Shown here in pieces: positions 19,633 through 27,737 of a stretch of 64,000 bases of DNA (its first letter is position 1; each line of letters opens with the position of its first letter). The notes beneath the pieces were generated by a model. That model was not told the DNA's origin and searched no databases. It was given only the letters and a program-made list of their open reading frames with translations. Origin of the DNA: CAWAMR01 sp963783095 (lineage in GTDB: Bacteria > Planctomycetota > Planctomycetia > Gemmatales > Gemmataceae); NCBI GenBank assembly GCA_963783095.1, contig CAWAMR010000016.1, positions 331,485-395,484 of the forward strand, written 5' to 3'. The position numbers and the translations under genes are program-made.

Positions 19633-19664
19633 GGCACTACGATAAACCGTAAGTGCCATTTTTT
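19633..19664 (+). terminator. replacement terminator of ssrA supplied by the element
   Basis: GGCACT-ACG pairs with CGT-A-AGTGCC around a six-base loop, followed by TTTTTT. The hairpin sits directly after the tmRNA 3' end inside the element, so it can end ssrA transcription after integration. Confidence 0.65.
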
Positions 19665-19716
19665 ATTGTACTTAGGGAAAAGCTAGTTTTCCACAACCTT
19701 CCAGAATGACCATTTG

Positions 19717-19805
19717 GTATCTAAAAAAGTATCTAATCCGACCTTGTTTGTATCTAATGACTGCCCTAGAATGCAGTAACATTAGAGATGAATTCCAGTA
19801 TCTAA
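19717..19805 (+). repeat. left cluster of GTATCTAA direct repeats (candidate integrase arm sites)
   Basis: Four direct copies of GTATCTAA at 19717-19724, 19729-19736, 19750-19757 and 19798-19805, between attL and the integrase start. Two more copies lie near attR (54174-54181, 54186-54193). Position and repetition fit arm-type binding sites for the element's tyrosine recombinase; this role is inferred. Confidence 0.65.
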
Positions 19806-19820
19806 AACAAGGCCGCCAAG

Positions 19821-21566
19821 ATGAAAAACAACCTGTTCAAACTGTCACAAGATACACGGGGAAACTGGCGACGGCAAAATCTTGGCAAGGTCTTCAAAGA
19901 AGACTACAAACCACAAACCTTCTATCTCGGCAAGGATTATGCCGAAGCGTGTCTGCGCGTGGCTCAACTGGGAAAAGTCTGGGCAGTAGTGGAAGCCCAC
20001 TGGAAGTGCGAAGATACCCCGTTCCCCATATGGGACGAGAACACCTTGCCGATTGCTTTCGCTGTGGCGAGCGGCGAAACGCCAATCAAACTCACGCTCC
20101 CCCAGCGCGTCAAGGATCAGTGTAAAGAAGCTTCTGACTTGGACATGACCGATACCGCGCTTATCGTGGGAGTATGGTTGCGGAAGCTTCAAGCCATGTT
20201 CCCTTTCCTTTCGCTCTGCCTGGCCGACGAAGTTACCCAAACGGAAGCGGAAAAACTTTTGCACCAAGTCGCCACAGGACAAGACGAGCGGGCCAGCAAG
20301 TTACAGGCGAAAACAAACGAGACCAAGTTAAACGCTCGCAGGTTACGGGGTGAGAATGCCGAACAAGATGGGCCGACCGTCAAGGATGCTCTGAAAGTGT
20401 ATCAGGAATATATTCTGACCAAACACAAAGGGAAGGAATTCGGTAGAACCCAAAGCAATCAAATCTCCCACTTAATGGAGAACTCGGAAAACCTGCCACT
20501 GGCCAAACTCAACGCCGATAAATTGACGGCATGGATTCACCATTTCCAGAACCGGCCAAACGGCGAACGTGGCAAACTCTCAGAGCGGTACTGTGTCAAT
20601 CTGGTCAAGACGATCAGAGATTTTGCAAGGTGGCTTGACCGTTCCGATTCGTTCGTCTGGGATATGCCGAGAAAGTTCGTCTTCGAGAAAATCAAGGTGG
20701 TCCGCACCAGCGACGAAATCGGACAGAAGACACAGGTAGAACAAGTTAAACGCTATTCCGTGGCAGAAGTCGCCATACTCTGGCAATATGCCTTGCCAGT
20801 GGAGCGGGTACTATTGGTTTTTGGTCTGAACTGTGGCTTTGCACAGAAGGAACTGTCAACGCTCACAACCGATGAAATCTTCCTGAATCACACACACCCC
20901 AAATACACCAAACTAACCGCCAACTTCGTCAAGCGAGTCCGGCGGAAAACTGGTGTCTATGCCGAATGGCGTCTTTGGGACATCACGGCGAAGGCGATTG
21001 AATGGACGAAAAAGAACCGTCCCAAGACCGACCGGAAAACTCTGCTAATCAATAAACAGGGCAAAGCGTTTGACGAACTCACCAAGGGCGGCAGCCCAAA
21101 CCATCAACTCGCCAACTCGTGGAATCGTCTGTACAAACGGGTGAAAAAAGATTTCCCAACCTTCAAGAAGCTACCTTTCAAGTATCTCCGCAAAACTGGC
21201 GCTAGTCTGATTCGATCACGAGCAGGAGCAGAAGTAGCAAGTATGTTTCTGTCACATGGAGCAGCAGCAGACCATGAGGATAAACTTCTGTCAGCCTACA
21301 CGAACCGACCGTTCGGGAGACTGTTCAAGGGACTGCGGAAACTGGAAAAAGAGCTGGCACCAATCTTCGCAACCGTTCCCGACCCGTTCCCAGAGACAAC
21401 GCAGGAAACCCGACCCGTAATCAGTCTGCGAACCATCAACCGAATAAGGGAACTGCGGAAACAAAGGTTCAAGATTTCCGGAATTGCGAAGGAATGCAAG
21501 GTATCCGTTGATACCGTTCGCAAATATTTGAAAAAAGAAGTGAGTGGCGAGGCACAACCGACATAA
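19821..21566 (+). CDS. tyrosine-recombinase integrase with C-terminal HTH
   Basis: 581 aa. It should insert and excise the element at ssrA. A core-binding domain (about residues 190-290, TVKDALKVYQEYILTKHKG) precedes the catalytic domain. Visible catalytic features are PFKYLRKTGASLI (about 450-463, Lys in place of the usual His before LR), a SHG box and the Tyr in LLSAYTNRPF (about 490). The box that normally holds the first catalytic Arg reads LNCGFAQKEL (about 335-345) with no Arg, unlike XerC/D. The last 45 residues (RTINRIRELRKQRFKISGIA, then VSVDTVRKYL) form a resolvase-type helix-turn-helix. The gene is intact and faces into the element. Confidence 0.88.
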   Translation: MKNNLFKLSQDTRGNWRRQNLGKVFKEDYKPQTFYLGKDYAEACLRVAQLGKVWAVVEAHWKCEDTPFPIWDENTLPIAFAVASGETPIKLTLPQRVKDQCKEASDLDMTDTALIVGVWLRKLQAMFPFLSLCLADEVTQTEAEKLLHQVATGQDERASKLQAKTNETKLNARRLRGENAEQDGPTVKDALKVYQEYILTKHKGKEFGRTQSNQISHLMENSENLPLAKLNADKLTAWIHHFQNRPNGERGKLSERYCVNLVKTIRDFARWLDRSDSFVWDMPRKFVFEKIKVVRTSDEIGQKTQVEQVKRYSVAEVAILWQYALPVERVLLVFGLNCGFAQKELSTLTTDEIFLNHTHPKYTKLTANFVKRVRRKTGVYAEWRLWDITAKAIEWTKKNRPKTDRKTLLINKQGKAFDELTKGGSPNHQLANSWNRLYKRVKKDFPTFKKLPFKYLRKTGASLIRSRAGAEVASMFLSHGAAADHEDKLLSAYTNRPFGRLFKGLRKLEKELAPIFATVPDPFPETTQETRPVISLRTINRIRELRKQRFKISGIAKECKVSVDTVRKYLKKEVSGEAQPT

Positions 21567-22103
21567 AACACGCTATGGCCCGCCGAAACTGATTGCGGGC
21601 CATCTCCTGTCGCTTCATCCATTCCTTTAAGGAGCAAGAGGACCGTCTGCTCAATTCGTTTTTCACCATTCGTTTTTTCACCATCTCACGCAAATGATCC
21701 GTCGTCCGGACAAGATCGCAACAATTCCTGTCGAGCCACTGGCAGCAAATGGACCGGGTTGAACAATTCCAAGTGTCTATATAGTTTCCGTCTATATCGT
21801 CGGGCATCGTCCCATCTAGTCGGGTAGCAGCGTGTATATAGTCAGTATCGTGTATTTCGGTGGCATATAGATGATCTCCGAAGAAATATTGAAAAACTTT
21901 TTGCGTCGACAATTGCCTGGACATTTGCGCCTGCATCCACGAAAAAACGCGGGAAAACACGAGAAAAATTGTCCTGGGGATTAACGGCATATTTGACAGC
22001 GCATGTGAGGTGAACGACACTGAAAACTTCGAGTTGGAATTTCATTTGGGAATGCTCTAATGGAATCGTCTGAGGAAAAACATTTATCCAACTTGGAGCG
22101 AAA
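21567..22103. other. 537-base non-coding region with short repeats
   Basis: No supported gene. Tandem near-copies of TTCGTTTTTCACCA lie at 21655-21668 and 21669-21683. GTCTATAT-type motifs recur at about 21777-21845 (GTCTATATAG, GTCTATATCG, GTGTATATAG). The region separates the integrase from the next operon and may carry its promoter. A minus-strand frame across it has no domain or ribosome site. Confidence 0.45.
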
Positions 22104-23153
22104 ATGAGCAACGAGAACACGAACGAACCGACACCCGACCCCATCCAACCTGCACCGAACGACGGAATAAAACCGCTGTCAGATGCCGAGAAAAAGGAAC
22201 TAGCAAAGGAAGAAAAAACAATTGAAGAATGCTTTGCAAAAGCCGAAAACTCGCTCTTCAATATCCACAAAAAGCGCCTGTACCGCGAGTATGGCACATG
22301 GCAGACTTATGTAGAGCAGCGATGGCAGAAAACGAGAGACTGGGCGTACAAACAACTGCGCTACTACGACATGAAGGAAGAAATTGCAACTGTAGACAAG
22401 AGTATACAGTTCACGGAAGCAGAGAGCAGAGAGCTTGAAAGACTGCCAGATGTCAACGCTCGAGTGCGGGTCTTGAAACAGACAGAAGCAAAAGCAAAAG
22501 CCATCGGCAAACCGAGAACCGCTGTCATGCTCAAGACGGAGATTGAGATTGAGATGTACAAGGAAGTCATCAAGGACAAAACCGAGATTGAAATGACCTA
22601 CGAAGAGGCCGCAACCCTTTCTGAATGGAAGCAAGAAACCGACCACTGCGATCCTCATCTATTTGACCGCGTGTTGAAAAAGACCGATGAGAAAGGAGGT
22701 GTCCTCAAAGAAAATCTGCTGAAACATTGCATGGATGTACGGAAGTGGCCAAAGAAAGATGACCTCATCAAAGTGGCAAGAGGTGCGGAACTGACGGAAC
22801 TCGTGGCAGCAATGCAAGAAATGCCCCCAGTGTGGCAGAAAAAGAAAGAATTGGAAGAGAAGACAAAAGCCAAACGAGAAGAGTTGAAAAAGCTGGCAGA
22901 CGAGAAAACCGCACTCACAACCGCGCTCCCCACGACACAGGCACAGCCAGTATCAACAGCACAACAACCACCGCAGGAAGAAGACGATTCGGCGAGCTTC
23001 GTGGCGGCAACGGAGCAAATGGAGGCGAATGCGCGGACTTTCATTCAAGCGAAAGCCACCGAACTAAACATCACCCTTGGCTTGGATGTCATCATTCAAC
23101 TCTTGGAGAGCCTGGGAGTACAGTGGAAGGGGCTGGGTGAATCACATGGCTAA
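22104..23153 (+). CDS. Lys/Glu-rich coiled-coil protein, unknown function
   Basis: 349 aa from ATG 22104 with GGAGCG upstream. After a Pro/Asn-rich head (MSNENTNEPTPDPIQPAP), almost the whole chain is charged helix (LSDAEKKELAKEEKTIEECF, then RQRWQKTRDW-type segments, then KKKELEEKTKAKREELKKLA). The region IHKKRLYREYGTWQTYVEQRW resembles DUF3102-like proteins of phages and plasmids. The function is not known. It overlaps the methyltransferase gene by eight bases, so the two are translated together. Partition or DNA-binding roles are possible but not shown. Confidence 0.65.
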   Translation: MSNENTNEPTPDPIQPAPNDGIKPLSDAEKKELAKEEKTIEECFAKAENSLFNIHKKRLYREYGTWQTYVEQRWQKTRDWAYKQLRYYDMKEEIATVDKSIQFTEAESRELERLPDVNARVRVLKQTEAKAKAIGKPRTAVMLKTEIEIEMYKEVIKDKTEIEMTYEEAATLSEWKQETDHCDPHLFDRVLKKTDEKGGVLKENLLKHCMDVRKWPKKDDLIKVARGAELTELVAAMQEMPPVWQKKKELEEKTKAKREELKKLADEKTALTTALPTTQAQPVSTAQQPPQEEDDSASFVAATEQMEANARTFIQAKATELNITLGLDVIIQLLESLGVQWKGLGESHG

Positions 23154-23802
23154 TCTTGCTCCGCTGACAAATCAGGTGTGGCATGTAGACGCAATGAAAT
23201 TATTGCGTGAATTGCCTTCCGATTGCCCGAATCTTGTGCCGATCTTCGATCCTCCGTATGGGGTAGGCTACAACTACTACTTGGACTGTGATCCGGCCTA
23301 TTGGACTGACGAGGCAGACAGTGCAACGAGTTACGGAGAATGGTTCAGACCGTACTACCGGGAGATTGTTCGCGTAACTCCAATTGGGGGATTGGTGATC
23401 TTCTGGCAAGCGATAAAGTACCGAGAGCATTATCAGCGCTGGTACGGCCCCCATTCGCGGTTAGTGTCCATTCGTTTCAGGCGGCACTATTACCCTGATG
23501 TTCTGATCTTGCAGCGCAAGACCCGAAGTGGAATGAAGCCGGTCAGACTGCACGACAACTTCATGGTGAATAGGTATCGCAAAATTGATGAACTGTGGTT
23601 GCGGTGCGCGAAGACCGTTGCCGAGGTTGAAGAGATAATCAATGCCTACACTTCGCCCGAAAGCATTATTCTCGACTGTTTCGCGGGGATCGGGACAACT
23701 GGAGTTGCTGCGAAGTTGACCCGGCGTCGGTTTATCCTTGCAGAAAGGTTCCGCGCACCTTGGGAGGTAGCGAGCAGACGATTGGCGACCGTTAAACTCT
23801 GA
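23146..23802 (+). CDS. DNA N6-adenine/N4-cytosine methyltransferase (beta-type order)
   Basis: 218 aa from ATG 23146, which overlaps the upstream stop (ATGGCTAA); an in-frame ATG further up lies deep inside the upstream gene. The catalytic motif IV is DPPYG at residues 35-39. The AdoMet-binding motif I is DCFAGIGTTG near residues 177-186, at the C-terminus. This IV-before-I order with a short middle region fits beta-class amino-methyltransferases. No restriction enzyme gene is adjacent, so it is probably an orphan that protects or marks the element. Its target sequence is unknown. Confidence 0.88.
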   Translation: MANLAPLTNQVWHVDAMKLLRELPSDCPNLVPIFDPPYGVGYNYYLDCDPAYWTDEADSATSYGEWFRPYYREIVRVTPIGGLVIFWQAIKYREHYQRWYGPHSRLVSIRFRRHYYPDVLILQRKTRSGMKPVRLHDNFMVNRYRKIDELWLRCAKTVAEVEEIINAYTSPESIILDCFAGIGTTGVAAKLTRRRFILAERFRAPWEVASRRLATVKL

Positions 23803-23811
23803 TGATGGTTA

Positions 23812-23850
23812 TTCACCGCTCAACAACTTTGGCAGTTGTTGAGCGGTGAA
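23812..23850. terminator. perfect 17-bp hairpin between convergent genes
   Basis: TTCACCGCTCAACAACT (23812-23828) pairs perfectly with 23834-23850 around a TTGGC loop. It lies ten bases after the methyltransferase stop and before the end of a minus-strand small gene, so it may end transcription from both sides. No T-run follows on either strand, so protein binding is an alternative. Confidence 0.5.
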
Positions 23851-23928
23851 CCTCTAATGCCTGTCGATAAACTTTTGTGCGTCGCGCAGATTAAAAACCC
23901 CGGTAGTGGCTTAACAGTGGGTTGATGC

Positions 23929-24096
23929 CTACTCTTTCGCTTGTTCTAGCGCATCGACCAGCTTTTTGACAATCTCTTCCAGTCTATCGATGCAAGAGTT
24001 AAAGGAGGTAACTCTGTCTTCCATGTTGTCTATCGCTTGCTTAAAAACAGAGACATGCTTACCAAATTCAGAAACCGCCTGATTGATATCGGCCAT
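23929..24096 (-). CDS. 55-aa coiled-coil protein
   Basis: Reading from ATG 24096 with a perfect AAGGAG nine bases upstream gives MADINQAVSEFGKHVSVF, then KQAIDNMEDRVTSFNSC, then IDRLEEIVKKLVDALEQAKE. Hydrophobic residues follow heptad spacing over nearly the whole length. It has no signal peptide or membrane segment. Not recognised; the strong ribosome site and clean amphipathic pattern support a real gene. It is encoded against the surrounding plus-strand module. Confidence 0.6.
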   Translation of the reverse strand: MADINQAVSEFGKHVSVFKQAIDNMEDRVTSFNSCIDRLEEIVKKLVDALEQAKE

Positions 24097-24396
24097 TGTG
24101 GAAACTCCTTGTTTTCGGACTGCTCATCTTTTATTCTACCCAATATCCAAAACCCCTCAAGCAAAAAAGAACGGCTTCCCGATCCGGCTGACGACTGCGT
24201 TCAGCAAGAAATGGGCGAACCATCAGGCTATGCTTGCTCTGGGATTCGCGTATTGAAACCTGTTTTTGGCCGGCTCGTGGAAAAGGCAAACCACGGATAT
24301 GATCTTACCATAATGAGAATTAAGAATCTATACATATTTTTGTTCTTCGAGGGATCATGAAAAAAAAGTTTTATCCAAAAAACCGAACGTGCTGAA
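24097..24396. other. 300-base gap, nothing recognised
   Basis: The stretch between the 55-aa gene and the HNH gene has no supported reading frame. It contains an AT-rich segment near 24310-24375 (several A-runs) and no clear repeat. Confidence 0.35.
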
Positions 24397-24681
24397 CTAC
24401 GGTCTATATAGTTGCCTTGCGATTCGTTTTAGCTCCTCGTTGGTTGGCGAGCGAGCGGGATCGAGCGGAATTAGCCGATGTAGGAATTCATGACATTGAG
24501 AACAGACGAGCAAACAGTCTTCCGGCTTTTCATGGCCCACCGATCTATAATGCAAATGATGAACGGTATATGCGGGCCGCGTGCATCGCTCACACGTAGA
24601 GTTTCGTTCTCTTCGGATCTTGGCACTGAACGCTTTCCAGTGGTCACTTTTCAGATATTGCTGATATTCAGATTTATTCAT
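24397..24681 (-). CDS. HNH endonuclease-like protein
   Basis: 94 aa from ATG 24681. Two CxxC pairs (TCERC near residues 29-33 and CSQC near 60-63) flank the HNH core VHHLHYRSVGHEKPEDCLLVC and the final CHEFLH. This is a compact, zinc-stabilised HNH nuclease of the type common in phages and mobile elements. The N-terminal YLKSDHWKAFSAKIRRER is also usual. The gene is divergent from the MerR-like gene at 24755. Its job in the element (packaging, homing or defence) cannot be told. Confidence 0.8.
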   Translation of the reverse strand: MNKSEYQQYLKSDHWKAFSAKIRRERNSTCERCTRPAYTVHHLHYRSVGHEKPEDCLLVCSQCHEFLHRLIPLDPARSPTNEELKRIARQLYRP

Positions 24682-24754
24682 GCAATATATATGAATTGGT
24701 CTAGATTTTTTCAGAAAGAATACTATAATACTAATACAAACAAATGGAGGTTTT

Positions 24755-24964
24755 ATGATTGATGATATGCTCTTGAGCATCGGAAAAGCAGCAAAAATAA
24801 TTGGCGTGGAGATCCACACCTTGCGAGAATGGGACTCACAACATGTTTTTTGTGCAACCCAGACGAGCGGAACGCATCGTCGGTATCGTCTCGGCGATTG
24901 TTTAGATTTCAAGAAACAGTTAGAGGAAATCAGGGAGATCAAGAAAAAATGGATTTTCAATTAG
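24755..24964 (+). CDS. MerR-like helix-turn-helix protein, candidate excisionase
   Basis: 69 aa from ATG 24755 with a strong GGAGG. A winged-helix MerR/Xis-type unit covers most of it: LLSIGKAAKIIGVEIHTLREWD, then GTHRRYRLGDCLDF. Proteins of this size and fold act as excisionases (recombination directionality factors) or as small regulators. In an element with a tyrosine integrase, either role fits; the choice is inference. Its 3' end overlaps the primase gene by 16 bases, so it leads the replication operon. Confidence 0.7.
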   Translation: MIDDMLLSIGKAAKIIGVEIHTLREWDSQHVFCATQTSGTHRRYRLGDCLDFKKQLEEIREIKKKWIFN

Positions 24965-26058
24965 CCAGCGCTTTGACAACATGGACAGGGCAAAACTTGA
25001 TTGTGAGAGCGGACTATCACGGACGCTATTGGGAGTACGGACCATATTGCGAAAAGAAACGAGTTCTCTCCAAAGGTGAGGTAGCCAATCACTTCCAGGG
25101 ATTGCATACGATTGGTTTATACCCGCTCTCGATGAACAGTGTGGGTCGTTGGGTGGTTATTGACATTGATGCCAAAGACGAGGCTTTACGCAAAAACTCT
25201 GACTTGCCACGGATCAACCACGAGAACGCGACCGAGCTTTATCTTCGTTGTCAAGAACTCGGTTTGACGTGCATTTGGGAGGACTCCAATGGTCAAGGCG
25301 CTTACCACTTGTGGATTCTTTTCAACGGGTGGGTATCTGGACAGCACCTAGTCAGTTTCGGGAACTGGTTGGTGCGTGGGATTGCTCCGAGTCCAGAAGT
25401 GTTCCCAAAACAAGGATTGATTGATGATAGGAAACGAATCGGCAATTTTGTCAGATTGCCGGGTGTCCATCCGACCAAGAACCATCTGAGTAAAATCTGG
25501 GCTGGGGGCCAATGGCGCGGGTTGGAGGCGTTGTTGGAGTTCAAAGGGGCTGATTTCGGACTCGTGCCAAAGGAAGCGTTGAGTTTCGTTCAGAATCCGA
25601 TATCGACGAAAAACCAAACGCAGGAGCAGATTGCGAAAAAATTAGCGTTTTACAAAATGACCGCGACCCCCAGGCCCGGCGACATCTACAACGCAAAAGC
25701 AACATGGGATCAAATCCTTGAGCCTCGCGGGTGGGCGTTTATTTCAGGTGATAAGTGGTGGAGGCCGGGAAAAGATCGCGGAACGATCAGTGCCACCACC
25801 AACTATGAAGGATGCGACTGTCTGTTCATATTTTCTGATGCACCAGAGATAGCGCCACTGAAACCACGAGAGGCATATTCCAAGTTCCGCGCCTATGCGG
25901 TGCTGGAGCATGGTGGAGATTTTACGGAAGCCGCGAGAGCGGTAGTAAAAGATGGGTTTGTATGGACAAACCCATCAATTGAAGAAGTTGAAAAGCAAAT
26001 TAGCGGGTGCGGCACACCCAGAGAGATAAACTTATATGAATATAGTAGAACAAGGTGA
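24949..26058 (+). CDS. archaeo-eukaryotic-type primase (TOTE-like AEP domain)
   Basis: 369 aa from ATG 24949 (GGGAG upstream). An open frame further up is only the overlap with the Xis-like gene. The AEP catalytic pattern is present: the metal-binding pair in GRWVVIDIDAKDE, the His in GAYHLWILF, and VFPKQGLIDD followed by RIGNFVRLPGVHPTKN, which matches the TOTE-type primase domain. It should make primers for the element's replication. The C-terminal third (RPGDIYNAKATWDQILEPRG, then WWRPGKDRG) resembles primase C-terminal domains joined to helicases. It overlaps the helicase gene by 23 bases. Confidence 0.8.
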   Translation: MDFQLASALTTWTGQNLIVRADYHGRYWEYGPYCEKKRVLSKGEVANHFQGLHTIGLYPLSMNSVGRWVVIDIDAKDEALRKNSDLPRINHENATELYLRCQELGLTCIWEDSNGQGAYHLWILFNGWVSGQHLVSFGNWLVRGIAPSPEVFPKQGLIDDRKRIGNFVRLPGVHPTKNHLSKIWAGGQWRGLEALLEFKGADFGLVPKEALSFVQNPISTKNQTQEQIAKKLAFYKMTATPRPGDIYNAKATWDQILEPRGWAFISGDKWWRPGKDRGTISATTNYEGCDCLFIFSDAPEIAPLKPREAYSKFRAYAVLEHGGDFTEAARAVVKDGFVWTNPSIEEVEKQISGCGTPREINLYEYSRTR

Positions 26059-27466
26059 AGAAAAAAAGACAAGTTTGAAGAAAGAAGCGACAGACCATTT
26101 TTATTTTGAAAGAATCGCTCAGCAGTTTTTGGTTGAGAATGCCAACATCATCAATCACAAGAATATGAGGTACGAGTATTGTGCAACTCATTACCGACCA
26201 TTGCCGGACTGGAGGTTGTGCAATATGCTCCGTCAATGGATGAGTGAAAAACGAATTGCCAAAAACAATAATGTGGTCGGGAACATCGTTCCAGAGATTT
26301 ACCAAAAATCCGACCTCACTTACCAAGATCCAAAGTTCCATGAAAAAAAGATGCCATTCTATTTGGGCGACTCGCTACCGTTCTCGGCAACTAACAATGT
26401 GATTTCCTATGAAAATGGCATCCTTGATATCGAACGGTATTTGCAGGGTGATAACACTCTAATTGACCACGATCCAAGATGGATATCGGCCTTCTGTCTT
26501 CCGTATGCGTTTGACCCCGGCTCGGATTGTCCGGTGTGGCTGAATTTTCTTGTGCAGGTCTATGAAGGTGAAGAGGATCAGATCGCGTTATTGCAAGAAT
26601 ACTTGGGCTACTGCTTGACCCCTGATATGTCTCAACACAAAGTGCTTTTCATGGTAGGAGTTCCGAGAAGTGGTAAAGGCACGATACAGCACATTGCCAG
26701 CAAACTCGTGGGTGATGCGAATAGCACCGCTTTCAAGCTAACCGCCCTGGCGACCACTTTCGGCTCGTCAATCCTGCTCAACAAACTTCTCGCCACAGTG
26801 GGCGAAGTCAACATCCATGACCATGAGAAGCGAACCCAGATATATGACGGGCTAAACACCATCGTCGGGCAAGACGCATTTCAAGCCGAACGAAAGCACA
26901 AGGACGCTGCAACAGAGGATTTGACTGTCAGATTCCTGATCGCCTGTAACGAGCTACCAAAGTTCCATGACAACTCAGGAGCGTTATCAGAGCGGTTAAT
27001 GTTTCTGTCGCATCACATTTCATTCTCTGGACGTGAAGACCGGCAACTTCGAGAGAAATTGCTCTCGGAGATCAGCGGCATCAGCAACTGGGCATTACGA
27101 GGTTTGGCGCGTTTGCGGCGACATGGCCGGTTTACCGAACCGAAAGCAATGGCGGACACGATGCGGAACTTTGCGATCCAGTCTGCACCAAAACGAGAGT
27201 TTATCAAAGAGTGCTTGATGGTGGAGCGGCGCATCGATCCGAAAAATCTCGGAACCGCTCAAATCGTGGATCAGCCTCTGTTGACACCGAAAGAAAACAT
27301 CTACCAATTATGGCAAAAATGGGCGAACGAGAATAGCGTTGATCCATGTAACGAGTCATGGTTTGCGAAAAACTTAAAGATTGCATTGCCAAAGTTAGGT
27401 GAGAGCAAACCACGAATAAATGATGAAAGGGTTACATGCTTTTCAGGCATCGCTCCACGAACTTGA
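26036..27466 (+). CDS. SF3 helicase, P4-type primase/helicase C-terminal family
   Basis: 476 aa. The D5_N-like region (residues about 115-200) precedes an SF3 helicase core with Walker A GVPRSGKGT (208-216), an acidic strand TVGEVNIHDHE in place of Walker B, and motif C FLIACNELPKF. This is the replicative helicase found in P4-like satellites, plasmids and large DNA viruses. With the overlapping primase it forms a two-gene version of the P4 alpha protein. The gene ends seven bases before a large inverted repeat that may be the origin. Confidence 0.9.
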   Translation: MNIVEQGEEKKTSLKKEATDHFYFERIAQQFLVENANIINHKNMRYEYCATHYRPLPDWRLCNMLRQWMSEKRIAKNNNVVGNIVPEIYQKSDLTYQDPKFHEKKMPFYLGDSLPFSATNNVISYENGILDIERYLQGDNTLIDHDPRWISAFCLPYAFDPGSDCPVWLNFLVQVYEGEEDQIALLQEYLGYCLTPDMSQHKVLFMVGVPRSGKGTIQHIASKLVGDANSTAFKLTALATTFGSSILLNKLLATVGEVNIHDHEKRTQIYDGLNTIVGQDAFQAERKHKDAATEDLTVRFLIACNELPKFHDNSGALSERLMFLSHHISFSGREDRQLREKLLSEISGISNWALRGLARLRRHGRFTEPKAMADTMRNFAIQSAPKREFIKECLMVERRIDPKNLGTAQIVDQPLLTPKENIYQLWQKWANENSVDPCNESWFAKNLKIALPKLGESKPRINDERVTCFSGIAPRT

Positions 27467-27472
27467 TTGTCT

Positions 27473-27574
27473 GGTCAGGGCGGTCAGGGTAAAACCATTA
27501 TGTGTTCCATGTTTTGAATGATAATATATATAAAACATAACAAGTACAATGGTTTTACCCTGACCGCCCTGACC
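27473..27574. repeat. 27-bp perfect inverted repeat with AT-rich loop, candidate replication origin
   Basis: The arms are 27473-27499 and 27548-27574, perfect over 27 bases. Each arm holds two tandem 9-base units (GGTCAGGGC and GGTCAGGGT). The 48-base loop is AT-rich (GATAATATATATAAAACA) and includes a smaller ATGTTTT/AAAACAT inverted pair. Paired iterons around an AT-rich core, directly after the helicase gene, fit an origin; a long terminator hairpin is the alternative. No T-run follows the right arm. Confidence 0.6.
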
Positions 27575-27737
27575 ACCTTGATGAACTGATGACATTTTTA
27601 CGGGTTGGGATCGCGTTCGGCACATAGTCAGGATTACGCTTGTTGTAGAAAAACAATTTGCATCACAAATTACCGACCTTCTGTTGAAGTGCGGAGATGA
27701 TCGACAACCAAACTTCAATTAACGAAAGGTATGAATC

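Noticed and set aside
21469..22020. A 183-aa minus-strand frame after the integrase
   Set aside because: It overlaps the integrase 3' end, lacks a ribosome site and has a composition unlike the neighbours.
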